Positions 9,479-19,320 are shown, counted from the first letter of the stretch. The stretch is DNA of 64,000 nt from Stenotrophomonas sp. SAU14A_NAIMI4_5 (GCF_003086795.1 NZ_CP026003.1:3398579-3462578); one strand, 5' to 3'. Notes: generated from the sequence alone by a model not told the origin. Numbers and translations are program-made.

Positions 9479-10027
9479 ATGGCGAAGACCAAGAGCACGA
9501 CCAAGCCCAAGACCGCCAAGCAGAAGCTTGCAGCGGCGGCACCGTCGGCACCCAACATCGATATCGGGATCACCCAGGGCAACCGCAAGAAGATCGCCGA
9601 CGGTCTGTCGCGGTTCCAGGCGGACGCGTTCACGCTCTACCTGAAGACCCACAACTTCCACTGGAACGTGACCGGGTCGATGTTCAACTCGCTGCACACC
9701 ATGTTCGAGACGCAGTACACCGAGCAGTGGGCGGCGCTGGACGATGTGGCCGAACGTATCCGTGCGCTGGGTTTCAATGCCCCGGGCTCCTACCGGGAAT
9801 TTGCTGCGCTGACCTCGATCGCCGAGGAGCCGGGCCTGACCGACAGTGCGGACTGGCGGGAAATGGTACGCCAGTTGGTGGTCGCCAACGAAGCGGTCTG
9901 CCGTACGGCGCGTGAAGTGCTGGATGTGGCGGACGATGCCGACGACGCCCCGACCGAGGATCTGATGACCCAGCGCCTGCAGACCCACGAAAAGTACGCG
10001 TGGATGCTGCGTTCCCTGCTCCAGTAA
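9479..10027 (+). CDS. dps: Dps-family DNA-binding ferritin-like protein
   Basis: A 182-residue protein. The Lys-rich N-terminal tail (about residues 1-22, Lys/Thr/Ala) is the kind used for DNA binding, and the Dps fold follows. Ferroxidase-site residues are visible in 'KTHNFHWNV' (His) and in 'DDVAERIRALG' (Asp and Glu). It stores iron and protects DNA from peroxide by forming a dodecamer. The start at 9479 is fixed by AAGGAGGA six bases upstream; a longer GTG-initiated reading from 9446 has no support. A structured repeat element follows directly downstream. Confidence 0.92.
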   Translation: MAKTKSTTKPKTAKQKLAAAAPSAPNIDIGITQGNRKKIADGLSRFQADAFTLYLKTHNFHWNVTGSMFNSLHTMFETQYTEQWAALDDVAERIRALGFNAPGSYREFAALTSIAEEPGLTDSADWREMVRQLVVANEAVCRTAREVLDVADDADDAPTEDLMTQRLQTHEKYAWMLRSLLQ

Positions 10028-10044
10028 GGATTGAGGGGGGTTCG

Positions 10045-10331
10045 GCAGGGCTTGCAGCCCTGCACCTGCCGAAGCGGTAGTGCCGGCCGCTGGCCGGCAA
10101 CTTCAACGTCAAAGGCTGGTTTCCTGAGGGTTGGCGGGGTGGGTCCGGTTGAGGGGGACGCCGTGAACCCCCCTCCGGGGTCCGGCCCAGCCGCTGGCGG
10201 CTGTGCGTTCGGGCGCTTGCGAAGCAGTGCTTCGCAAGCAAAGCGCCCTCACCCATGGGGGCTTGGTCGCCGCATCCATGCGGCTCACACCCCCTCAACC
10301 GGACCCACCCCGCCTTCGACAGTTTCCAGCG
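10045..10331 (+). repeat. Composite structured repeat, copy A (with nested GTAG palindrome and 80-nt insertion)
   Basis: Parts in order: a 7-bp hairpin (10045-10051 with 10057-10063), a linker, a 25-bp perfect outer stem (10133-10157 with 10290-10314), and inside it a 7-bp hairpin (10269-10275 with 10278-10284) with a CC loop. The tail after the stem begins TTCGACAGTTT. The enclosed domain is 132 nt instead of 52 nt because of an insertion that itself contains a hairpin-forming palindrome near 10214-10246. A SMAG-type palindrome (10077-10099) sits inside the linker. Three other copies in the window share the plan. It starts 17 bp after the dps stop, on the dps sense strand. The family is unknown to me. 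Confidence 0.8.
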
Positions 10332-10348
10332 ATCTGCCGGCAAACCCT

Positions 10349-10387
10349 GGGGTCGGATCCCGTTGCTACGCAACGGGCTCTGACCTC
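10349..10387. repeat. Palindromic repeat of the GGGGTCGGATCC / GGCTCTGACC type
   Basis: An imperfect palindrome with a conserved outer part and a variable but paired centre (CCCGTTG/CAACGGG here). The same design occurs at 33238, 33303 and 52321, always in the tail of a composite repeat. A further palindrome, GTGCCGACC/GGTCGGCAC, lies at 10413-10433 and recurs near 33218 and 52300. No gene is seen between 10028 and 10674; the whole gap is repeats. Confidence 0.7.
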
Positions 10388-10440
10388 TCTTTGTTTGTCG
10401 ATATCTGACAGATGTGCCGACCAACGGTCGGCACCCACCA

Positions 10441-10643
10441 ACAGCCGCGGGAAACTGTCGGGGGTGGGGCGGTGTGGGCTTGCAGGACCGCAGGCGCCAT
10501 GGATGGCGCCTACGAGCCCCCATGGACGGGTTTACGGCGTGTCCTGCAAGCCCACACCGCCCCGCCAAACCACGGATCACCCCAGAGCCGGCTGTTGCCT
10601 TTGACCTTGCCGTGGCTTCTGCAGGTGCAGGGCGCAGCCCTGC
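10441..10643 (-). repeat. Composite structured repeat, copy B (minus strand)
   Basis: Read on the minus strand: a hairpin at 10643-10627, a 63-nt linker, then a 23-bp perfect outer stem (10563-10541 with 10488-10466) enclosing exactly 52 nt. Inside is a 9-bp hairpin (10500-10492 with 10511-10503). The tail reads CGACAGTTTCCCGCGGCTGT. The outer stem sequence differs almost completely from copies A, C and D yet stays perfectly paired, while the 52-nt domain keeps the shared ACGCCGTAAACCC and GTCCATG blocks. It ends about 30 bp before the recQ start, on the opposite strand. Confidence 0.8.
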
Positions 10644-10674
10644 CGAGACACCCCCGCCGGGGTAAACTAGCTGG

Positions 10675-12480
<1,806 letters not shown>

Positions 12481-12507
12481 CCGTTCTGCGGTGCCGCGCT
12501 GCGCGCT

Positions 12508-12530
12508 CGCCGGGCATGGCCCAGCGCTAC
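12508..12530 (-). repeat. SMAG-type GTAG palindrome
   Basis: A short imperfect palindrome reading GTAGCGCTGGGCCATGCCCG on the minus strand, of the GTAG-headed kind scattered in S. maltophilia intergenic DNA. It lies 28 bp after the recQ stop. Confidence 0.75.
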
Positions 12531-12624
12531 CGCATGCGGTGCATGCCTTTGGTGCGGGTCCAACCTTGAACCATCCATTCAGGCAGAAGTGCATCCCGCG
12601 CCGCTTGCCGCTAAATTGACGTCC

Positions 12625-13005
12625 ATGTCCCTCGCCTCGACCCTGCTCCGCGTCGTGCTCATGCTCAGCCTGTTGCTCAACGGGTTGAGCGCGGCCATGG
12701 CCAGCGGGCACGAGCAGATGGGCCAGATGGCGCATGCCATGGCCACCGCCGAGGCGGCCGAGGGCGATTGCCACCACCACGCCGGCATGAAGGCCGAGCC
12801 CGCCCCGCAGGCCGAAGCCCCGGCCCACGACGCCCACTGCCAGATCAAGGACTGCGTGCGCAGCTGCGCCCAGCACCCGCTCCTGGCCGTGCAGCCGCAG
12901 CCCTTCCTGGCCGGCCCGGCACTGTCGCTGGCCCCGCAGCCGATGCCCGGCGCTGGCCGCCCGGCACCGCCGCTGCCGCCCATCTCACGCCCTCCCATCG
13001 GCTGA
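12625..13005 (+). CDS. copL: CopL-type metal-binding regulatory protein of copper resistance
   Basis: A 126-residue protein with an N-terminal signal-like hydrophobic stretch, then His/Met/Cys-rich segments ('GDCHHHAGMK', 'HDAHCQIKDCVRSC') suited to copper binding, and a Pro-rich C-terminus. In Xanthomonas, copL lies directly before copA and copB and is needed for their copper-inducible expression. The order here is the same. I use ATG 12625 (MSLAS); a GTG reading from 12589 adds 12 residues without a signal-peptide-like start. Composition and position carry the call, because CopL sequences drift quickly. Confidence 0.85.
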   Translation: MSLASTLLRVVLMLSLLLNGLSAAMASGHEQMGQMAHAMATAEAAEGDCHHHAGMKAEPAPQAEAPAHDAHCQIKDCVRSCAQHPLLAVQPQPFLAGPALSLAPQPMPGAGRPAPPLPPISRPPIG

Positions 13006-13062
13006 TTCCACGCGTACCGCCGTCGGCCAGCTGCCGGCGCCTTCCCGTGTCTGGAGTCACCC

Positions 13063-14865
13063 ATGAATACCCGCATTCCCCCCGGCCCGGGCGGCCTGCC
13101 CATGCCGTCGCGCCGCCTGTTCGTACAGGGCCTGGCCGCCGGCGGCGTGGTCGCCGGCGCCACCGCCATCGGCGTGCCGCAGCGCGCGCTCGCTGCGGCC
13201 AGCGCCACCCCGCGCCTGGCCGGCTCACCGGCCGTGCTCACCGATACCCGCGTCGAACTGGCCATCGGCGAGTCGCTGGCCAACTTCACCGGCCGCACCC
13301 GCCCGGCGATCACCGTCAACGGCTCGCTGCCCGCGCCCATCCTGCGCTGGCGCGAAGGCCAGACCGTGGACCTGTTCGTGCGCAATACGCTCGAGCGCCA
13401 CCCCACCTCCATCCACTGGCACGGCATCCTGTTGCCGGCCAACATGGACGGCGTGCCCGGCCTCAGCTTCAACGGCATCGGCCCCGGCGAGACCTACCAC
13501 TACCACTTCCAGCTGAAGCAGTCGGGCACCTACTGGTACCACAGCCATTCGATGTTCCAGGAGCAGGCCGGCCTGTACGGCGCGCTCATCATCGACCCGG
13601 CCGAACCGGCCCCGTACCACCACGACCGCGAGCACGTGATCCTGCTTTCGGACTGGACCGACATGGACCCGGGCGCGCTGTTCCGGCGCATGAAGAAGCT
13701 CGCCGAGCACGACAACTACTACAAGCGCACCCTGCCCGACTTCGTGCGCGACGTGCGCCGCGATGGCTGGTCGGCCGCCGTGGCCGACCGCGGCATGTGG
13801 GGCCGGATGCGGATGACGCCCACCGACATCTCCGACGTCAACGCGCACACCTACACCTACCTGATGAATGGCACGGCGCCGGCCGGCAACTGGACCGGGC
13901 TGTTCCGCAGCGGCGAGAAGGTACTGCTGCGCTTCATCAACGGCGCCTCGATGACCTACTTCGATGTGCGCATTCCCGGCCTGAAGATGACCGTGGTCGC
14001 CGCCGACGGCCAGTACATCCACCCGGTCAGCATCGATGAGTTCCGCATCGCGCCGGCCGAGACCTATGACGTGCTGGTGGAGCCGACCGGCCAGGATGCG
14101 TTTACCATTTTCTGCCAGGACATGGGCCGCACCGGCTTCGCCGCCGGCACCCTCGCCGTGCGCCATGGTCTGCAGGCCCCGGTTCCGCAGCGCGATCCGC
14201 GCCCGCTGCTGACGATGTCAGACATGGGCCATGAAATGGGTGGCCACGGTGGCCACGACATGGCATCGATGAAGAGCATGGAAGGCGGCTGCGGTGCCAG
14301 CATGGGCCACGGCGCCCACGGTGATGCCAGCGCCAGCAAGGCACCGAAGCACCCCGCCAGCGAACGCAACAACCCGCTGGTGGACATGCAGAGTTCGGCC
14401 AGCGAACCGAAGCTGGATGACCCCGGCATCGGCCTGCGCGAAAACGGCCGCCAGGTGCTGACCTACGGCGCCATGCACAGCCTGTTCGAAGACCCCGATG
14501 GCCGCGAACCCAGCCGCGAGATCGAGCTGCACCTGACCGGGCACATGGAGAAATTCGCCTGGTCGTTCGACGGCATTCCCTTCGCCAGCGCCGAACCGCT
14601 GCGGCTGAACTACGGCGAGCGCATGCGCATCGTGCTGGTCAACGACACGATGATGCAGCACCCGATCCACCTGCACGGCGTGTGGAGCGACGTGGAAAAC
14701 GCCCAGGGCGAATTCCAGGTGCGCAAGCACACCGTGGACATGCCGCCGGGCACCCGCCGCAGCTACCGCGTGCGCGCCGATGCGCTCGGCCGCTGGGCCT
14801 ACCACTGCCATCTGCTGTACCACATGGAAGCGGGGATGATGCGCGAAGTGAGGATCGAAGAATGA
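13063..14865 (+). CDS. copA: Copper resistance multicopper oxidase CopA
   Basis: A 600-residue periplasmic multicopper oxidase. The N-terminus carries a twin-arginine signal ('SRRLFVQG' then a hydrophobic stretch to about residue 45), so it is exported folded. Copper ligands appear in four expected places: 'HWHG', 'WYHSHS', 'HPIHLHG' and 'HCHLLYHMEAGM'. A Met/His/Gly-rich insertion (about residues 385-430, with MGHEMGGHGGHDM) is typical of CopA/PcoA and probably binds extra Cu(I). It oxidises Cu(I) to the less toxic Cu(II). It overlaps copB by ATGA and follows copL by 57 bp. Confidence 0.95.
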   Translation: MNTRIPPGPGGLPMPSRRLFVQGLAAGGVVAGATAIGVPQRALAAASATPRLAGSPAVLTDTRVELAIGESLANFTGRTRPAITVNGSLPAPILRWREGQTVDLFVRNTLERHPTSIHWHGILLPANMDGVPGLSFNGIGPGETYHYHFQLKQSGTYWYHSHSMFQEQAGLYGALIIDPAEPAPYHHDREHVILLSDWTDMDPGALFRRMKKLAEHDNYYKRTLPDFVRDVRRDGWSAAVADRGMWGRMRMTPTDISDVNAHTYTYLMNGTAPAGNWTGLFRSGEKVLLRFINGASMTYFDVRIPGLKMTVVAADGQYIHPVSIDEFRIAPAETYDVLVEPTGQDAFTIFCQDMGRTGFAAGTLAVRHGLQAPVPQRDPRPLLTMSDMGHEMGGHGGHDMASMKSMEGGCGASMGHGAHGDASASKAPKHPASERNNPLVDMQSSASEPKLDDPGIGLRENGRQVLTYGAMHSLFEDPDGREPSREIELHLTGHMEKFAWSFDGIPFASAEPLRLNYGERMRIVLVNDTMMQHPIHLHGVWSDVENAQGEFQVRKHTVDMPPGTRRSYRVRADALGRWAYHCHLLYHMEAGMMREVRIEE

Positions 14866-15842
14866 GCCGTCACCTCTCCCGCAGCCTGCTGGCCCTGGGC
14901 CTGGCCACTGCCGTGCCCGCGTTCGCGCAGTCGCATGACGCGCATGCCGGCCATGACATCGCCGCGCCCGCAAAGGCGCCGGTCGATCATTCGAAGATGG
15001 ATCATTCGAAGGTGGACCACTCGAAGATGGATCATTCGAGCATGGACCACGGCGCGATGGATCACTCACAGATGGACCATTCCACGATGGACCATTCGGC
15101 AATGGGCCACGAGATGCCCTTGCCCGCGCCGAGTGAACCGCGCGACCCGATCCCGGTGCCCACCGACGCCGACCGCGCCGCCGCCTTCCCGCCCATCGAC
15201 CACGGCGCCATGCAGCACGCGCCGGAGATCAACAGCCTGCTGCTGATCGATCGGCTGGAACACTGGGATGGCCGGAACGGAAATGGCCAGGCCTGGGAAG
15301 CCACCGGCTGGATCGGCGGCAACATCAACCGCCTGTGGCTGCGCAGCGATGGCGAGCGCAGTGGCAGCCGCACCGGGTCGTCTTCGCTGGAAGCGCTGTA
15401 CGGCCGCAGCGTGTCGCCGTGGTGGGACTTGCTGGTGGGTGTGCGCCAGGATTTCCGCCCCGCCGATTCGCGCACCTGGGCCGCCATCGGCATCCAGGGC
15501 CTGGCACCGTACAAGTTCGAAAGCTCGGCGACGCTTTACCTGGGCTCCGGCGGGCAGGTGCTGGCCAAGGCCGAAGTGGAATACGAGGTGCTGCTGACCA
15601 ATCGGCTGATCCTGCAGCCGGTGGTGGAGGCCACGTTCGCAGCCAAGGACGAACCGGAATACGGCATCGGCCGCGGCCTGAACAAGGTCGAGACCGGCCT
15701 GCGCCTGCGCTACGAGTTCAGCCGCCGCTTCGCGCCGTACATCGGCATCAGCCACGAGCGCAGTTTCGGCGATGCCGCCGACGCTACCGGTGACCACGCG
15801 CGCGACACGCGCTGGGTGGCCGGTGTGCGCATGTGGTTCTGA
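14862..15842 (+). CDS. copB: Copper resistance outer-membrane protein CopB
   Basis: A 326-residue protein with a Sec signal (cleavage near 'PAFAQ'), then a metal-binding segment of about ten head-to-tail 'MDHS(K/S/Q/T/A)' units (about residues 41-82), then the CopB/PcoB beta-barrel domain ending in Phe ('GVRMWF'), as outer-membrane proteins do. It acts with CopA in copper sequestration. The start at 14862 overlaps the copA stop. The repeat units are also near-identical at DNA level (roughly 15-bp period from 14990 to 15105), so unit number could vary by slippage. Confidence 0.93.
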   Translation: MSRHLSRSLLALGLATAVPAFAQSHDAHAGHDIAAPAKAPVDHSKMDHSKVDHSKMDHSSMDHGAMDHSQMDHSTMDHSAMGHEMPLPAPSEPRDPIPVPTDADRAAAFPPIDHGAMQHAPEINSLLLIDRLEHWDGRNGNGQAWEATGWIGGNINRLWLRSDGERSGSRTGSSSLEALYGRSVSPWWDLLVGVRQDFRPADSRTWAAIGIQGLAPYKFESSATLYLGSGGQVLAKAEVEYEVLLTNRLILQPVVEATFAAKDEPEYGIGRGLNKVETGLRLRYEFSRRFAPYIGISHERSFGDAADATGDHARDTRWVAGVRMWF

Positions 15843-15851
15843 AGCACGACA

Positions 15852-15875
15852 GGGCCCCGGCAAGCGCCGGGGCCC
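15852..15875. terminator. Strong hairpin after copB
   Basis: A 10-bp perfect GC stem (GGGCCCCGGC/GCCGGGGCCC) with a four-base loop starts ten bases after the copB stop. Read on the minus strand it is headed by GTAG, so it is probably a GTAG palindrome serving as the operon's transcription end. No U-tract is present. Confidence 0.55.
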
Positions 15876-15910
15876 GCTACACTGCGCCGCGTTCCATTCC
15901 GCACACCGCC

Positions 15911-16423
15911 ATGTCCCTGCAGATCCGCCGCGCCACCCTGGCCGACGCCGAAGCGCTTTCGGCCATCGCCATTGCCACCTACACCGAAACCTGGGGCGAC
16001 TCGTATCCGCCGCAGGAGCTAGACGTGTTCCTGCAGGAGCACTACGGCATCGTGCCGCAGCGCGAGGAACTGTCCGACGAGCGCAGCGCGGTCTGGCTGC
16101 TGCTGGATGGCGCGGAAGTGGTGGGTTACCTGGCCGCCGGTGCCAACACCCTGCCGCATGCCGAGGCACGCGAGGGCGACATCGAACTGAAGCGGCTGTA
16201 CATCCTGGCTGCTCACCAGAACGGCGGGCATGGCGCACGACTGATGGAGGCGTTCATCGCCTGGTTGGACCAGCCACAGCGCCGCACCCTGTGGGTGGGC
16301 GTGTGGGAGGAGAACTTCGCCGCGCAGCGCTTCTATGCGCGCTACGGTTGTGAAAAAGCCGGCGAGTACGATTTCATCGTCGGCAGCACGCGCGACCGCG
16401 AGTTCATCCTGCGCCGGCGGTAA
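15911..16423 (+). CDS. GNAT-family N-acetyltransferase
   Basis: A 170-residue acetyltransferase: N-terminal 'IRRATLADAEALS', a central strand 'DIELKRLYILAAHQNGGHGARLM' region that forms the acetyl-CoA pyrophosphate loop (consensus Q/R-x-x-G-x-G/A, here QNGGHGA), and the C-terminal 'FYARYGCEKAGEY'. The substrate is not predictable. It has a close paralogue in this window at 38188-38709 sharing long stretches such as 'RFYARYG' and 'ELKRLY'. The start at 15911 (MSLQIRR) gives the standard N-terminus. Confidence 0.9.
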   Translation: MSLQIRRATLADAEALSAIAIATYTETWGDSYPPQELDVFLQEHYGIVPQREELSDERSAVWLLLDGAEVVGYLAAGANTLPHAEAREGDIELKRLYILAAHQNGGHGARLMEAFIAWLDQPQRRTLWVGVWEENFAAQRFYARYGCEKAGEYDFIVGSTRDREFILRRR

Positions 16424-16427
16424 ACCC

Positions 16428-16527
16428 GTAGAGTCGAGCTTGCTCGACTGGCCCTTGCTGTTCTGTAGAGTCGAGCCATGCTCGACTGCTGCCGGCAACA
16501 GCCAGTCGAGCATGGGCTCGACTCTAC
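16428..16527. repeat. Three GTAG palindromes (TCGAGC-type)
   Basis: Three SMAG-type palindromes with the head GTAGAGTCGAGC lie at 16428-16448, 16465-16486 (both plus) and 16505-16527 (minus). The last two face each other and could form one large hairpin of about 60 nt. They fill the gap between the convergent acetyltransferase and zinc-ribbon genes. Confidence 0.8.
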
Positions 16528-16535
16528 AAACAGCG

Positions 16536-16847
16536 TCAGAAGTCGAACAGCTCCGACAGGAAGCTTTCCTTCTTCTTTTTCTTGTAACCCTGCCCGTGCT
16601 GCCCACGGTTTTCATCCTGGCGCTGGCCAAGATGGCGGGTATCGCGATGCATCACCGGCGGCGGTGCCACCTGCGGTGCGGCCTGCACCGGTGCCGGCGG
16701 CGGCACGGCAGCCCCGGCGCGCTCGATGATCTTGTCCAGTTCACCGCGGTCCAGCCACACGCCGCGGCAGCCCGGGCAGTAGTCGATCTCGATGCCATGG
16801 CGCTCGGCCATCTGCAGGGTCTGGGTGGTACACACGGGGCACTGCAT
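16536..16847 (-). CDS. Zinc-ribbon (TFIIB-type) small protein
   Basis: A 103-residue protein with an N-terminal zinc ribbon: CPVC at residues 3-6 and CPGC near 24-27, followed by 'RGVWLDRGELDKII', the signature of the zf-TFIIB family in bacteria. A Pro/Ala-rich linker and a basic 'YKKKKKES' tail ending 'LSELFDF' follow. Function in bacteria is not established. The tail resembles that of other Xanthomonadaceae members by general character only. Confidence 0.85.
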   Translation of the reverse strand: MQCPVCTTQTLQMAERHGIEIDYCPGCRGVWLDRGELDKIIERAGAAVPPPAPVQAAPQVAPPPVMHRDTRHLGQRQDENRGQHGQGYKKKKKESFLSELFDF

Positions 16848-16994
16848 GGGCGTCGCTCCTGTTGGTCAGCCTTCGACTGTACCTGTCCATCGATGACTGT
16901 CCGGCAACATGACCGATGGCACAGGGACTAACGGCGCGTGCCCGCGCGAGGCCGGCCGCACACACTGCGGCTTCATCCCGCAGGGAATGTGTAC

Positions 16995-17765
16995 ATGTCC
17001 TCGCCCTCCCGCCTACCCACCGCCGCCCGCGTGCTGCTGGTGCTGCTCAGCGTCGGCCTCGGCCTGAACCTGCGTGACCTCACTGCCGCCGTGGGCCTGC
17101 CCATCCCGGCGTTGCCCATGCCCTACGGCGGCAGCCTGCTCGATAACGCCTTGGCCGTACTGGTGGCAGTGCTGCTTGCCGCCCTGCTGCGCCCCCGCGG
17201 CGTGGGTCTGGCGGCCAGCCTCGGCCTGCGCTGGAACGGCGCCAGCGGACCGGCCTGGGTGCTGCTGGCCAGCCTGCCGTGCTGGCTGGGCCTGGCCATG
17301 CTGGGGTCGCCCAACACCGCACTGACCACGCTGGACGCCAGCATGCTGGCCGTCCTGTTCCCGCTGGCCGAGGAAGTGCTGTTCCGTGGCCTCGGCTTCG
17401 TGCTGCTGCTGAAGATCGTGCGCGGCCCCTGGCCCCTGCTGGCGCTGCCGCAGGCGCTGCTGTTCGGCATGGTGCACTGGCTCGGCTTCGGCGGCTTCGA
17501 GGGCGGCGGCATAGCCCTGTTCGTCGGCGCGGTCATCGCCCTGGGCGGATTCATCTTCGCCTGGCTCGACCATCTGGACGGCAACACCCTCTGGTGCGGC
17601 CTGGCCCTGCACGTGTCGATGAACCTGGCCTGGAACGTGTTCAGCCTCGACGATGCGGTCGCCCTGGGCTGGCAGGCCACCAGCCTTCGCATCGGCACGG
17701 CGGTACTCGCTGTTGTCGTATTAGGCCTGCATGTGCGCCGAAAGCGTGCTGTAACGCCGCCTTAG
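16995..17765 (+). CDS. CPBP-family intramembrane metalloprotease
   Basis: A 256-residue multi-pass membrane protein. It carries the CPBP (Rce1-like) motifs: 'PLAEEVLFRG' (the EExxxR motif) near residue 120, 'FGMVHWLGFG' (the FxxxH motif), and a third His near 'LHVSMNLAWN'. These residues form the glutamic/His active site within the membrane. Family members process prenylated or peptide substrates; the target here is unknown. The start at 16995 (MSSPSR) is chosen over upstream in-frame codons because the preceding residues look non-coding. Confidence 0.88.
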   Translation: MSSPSRLPTAARVLLVLLSVGLGLNLRDLTAAVGLPIPALPMPYGGSLLDNALAVLVAVLLAALLRPRGVGLAASLGLRWNGASGPAWVLLASLPCWLGLAMLGSPNTALTTLDASMLAVLFPLAEEVLFRGLGFVLLLKIVRGPWPLLALPQALLFGMVHWLGFGGFEGGGIALFVGAVIALGGFIFAWLDHLDGNTLWCGLALHVSMNLAWNVFSLDDAVALGWQATSLRIGTAVLAVVVLGLHVRRKRAVTPP

Positions 17766-17846
17766 CCCACCCTGCACGCGGGTATCACCCCACGGTCGAG
17801 CATACTTGCGCGCCTTTTCACCTTTGCTGTCCGGAGTTGTCGCGTC

Positions 17847-18269
17847 ATGTTGCTGTCCAAGCGCCACGTTGAGCCCCGCGTCCTGCTGATCGAGGACGCC
17901 GAGGAAACCCGCGAGCTGAGCCGCATGGCGCTGGAGAGCCAGGCCTGCCACGTGGTGGGCGTGAGCTCGGCCGAAGCCGCGCTGGGGCTGCTCGCCGCCG
18001 GTGAGCGCTTCGACCTGCTGTTCACCGACGTCAACCTGGGCCCGGTCAGCGGCATCGAGGCCGCCAACCACGTGCGTGGCCTGTACCCGCAGCTGCCGAT
18101 CCTGGTGACCTCGGGCATGGACCAGCACGCCGTGCTGCCGCAGCTTCGTGATGGCATCCACTTCCTGCCCAAGCCGTACAACATGAGCGAGCTGCTGGAT
18201 GCCATCCGGCTGTGCTTCCGCCACGCCGATGCCGGCGTGCTGACCGGCCCGGACGCGCAAGCGGCGTAA
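17847..18269 (+). CDS. Single-domain response regulator
   Basis: A 140-residue receiver-only protein. It has the acidic pair 'IEDAEE' at the N-terminus, the phosphoacceptor Asp in 'LLFTDVNLGP' (about residue 61), Thr in 'ILVTSGM' and the switch Lys in 'FLPKPYN'. With no output domain it probably acts by protein-protein contact or in a phosphorelay. No histidine kinase is adjacent, so the partner is unknown. The layout resembles the receiver domains used by hybrid-kinase systems (inference). Confidence 0.9.
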   Translation: MLLSKRHVEPRVLLIEDAEETRELSRMALESQACHVVGVSSAEAALGLLAAGERFDLLFTDVNLGPVSGIEAANHVRGLYPQLPILVTSGMDQHAVLPQLRDGIHFLPKPYNMSELLDAIRLCFRHADAGVLTGPDAQAA

Positions 18270-18279
18270 GGCCCATTGT

Positions 18280-18335
18280 TCCACGCCTGGCGTGGATCTA
18301 CCTCATTGCCCAGTAGATCCACGCCATGCGTGGAT
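18280..18335. repeat. Facing pair of GTAG palindromes (ATCCACGC-type)
   Basis: A minus-strand unit (18280-18301) and a plus-strand unit (18313-18335), both headed GTAGATCCACGC, separated by 11 bases. They lie between convergent genes and could form alternative hairpins or act as a bidirectional terminator. Confidence 0.8.
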
Positions 18336-18346
18336 GAAACCTGCAA

Positions 18347-19291
18347 TCAACCACCGGTGTACGGCCCCTCACCCGGCATCACCTCAAGCAACGCGCGGGT
18401 GATCACCCGCGGGTAGACCGTCAGATGGTCCTCACCCTCGATCACCACGTTGTCCACCTGCAGCTTGCGGCCATTGCGCTGCAGCTGCGCGGTGAAGTCC
18501 GCGGCCTGCCGCAGCATGTCGTTGCCGGTTGAATAGCGCGGCCCCGGCTTGACGGTTTCGTAGCTGCCCACCGACAACAGCACGCGGGTCGGCTGTGCCG
18601 GGATAACGGCACTGTCCTGCAGGCGCGGCAGCAACAGCTGGTCGAACCACAGCGAAGGGCTGGACAGAATGTAGGTGCTGAACAGGTCCGGCTGGGTGGT
18701 CAGCACGTAGGCGCCAAACAGTGCGCCATAGGAATGGCCTGCGAACGCTCGTCGTGCCGGATCGGTGCGGTAACGCGCGTCAATCATCGGCAGTACCTCT
18801 GCGGCCAGGAAGTCGCGGTAATGCGCGGCCCCGCCGTAGGTGACGTCATCACTGTAGTAACCATCAGGCTTCCGCACGGGATTGCTGGGCGTGTAATCGC
18901 GCGAACGGCTCTGCTTGGAGGTCAGCCCTTCCTGCGGCGGCAGCCCGACCAGGATGAAGTTCTCGATGTTGACGCCCTGCTGGCCCACCAGGTTACGCAC
19001 GCTGCGCACCAGCGGAAAGCTGTACAGCGCGTCAGTCACGTACAGCACCGGATAGCGCTTTTCAGGGTGGGCCGCATAGTCGGCCGGCAAAGCAACCCAG
19101 ATCGGGTAATCGCGGCCGACCGGATCGTGCACGCGCAGCGCCTCGGTATCGGGCAGCACCACGCCGGGCGTGGCGGTGGCTGCTGCCGTGCCCTGCTTCG
19201 GCGTGTTCTGCGCCGCCGGTGGTGCCACCGACATCGCGCACCCGGCCAGTGCCAGGCACATCACCGCACTCCATCCACGTCCGTGCTTCAT
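18347..19291 (-). CDS. Putative esterase lipoprotein (esterase D / Fes-like alpha/beta hydrolase)
   Basis: A 314-residue protein with a lipobox ('LALAGCAMS'), so probably a lipoprotein. The body has the alpha/beta-hydrolase esterase fold: 'YPVLYVTDALY', oxyanion region, nucleophile elbow 'GHSYGALFG' (Ser), and a late 'GEDHLTVYPRV' with the catalytic His. Related periplasmic esterases hydrolyse ferric-siderophore trilactones or simple esters; the substrate here is not visible. Start 19291 follows AGGAGAAG. It lies 29 bp after its paralogue (19321-20184) on the same strand, so the two form a tandem operon. Confidence 0.85.
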   Translation of the reverse strand: MKHGRGWSAVMCLALAGCAMSVAPPAAQNTPKQGTAAATATPGVVLPDTEALRVHDPVGRDYPIWVALPADYAAHPEKRYPVLYVTDALYSFPLVRSVRNLVGQQGVNIENFILVGLPPQEGLTSKQSRSRDYTPSNPVRKPDGYYSDDVTYGGAAHYRDFLAAEVLPMIDARYRTDPARRAFAGHSYGALFGAYVLTTQPDLFSTYILSSPSLWFDQLLLPRLQDSAVIPAQPTRVLLSVGSYETVKPGPRYSTGNDMLRQAADFTAQLQRNGRKLQVDNVVIEGEDHLTVYPRVITRALLEVMPGEGPYTGG

Positions 19292-19320
19292 CCGCGCTTC
19301 TCCTGTGGCCATCGGCGCTA

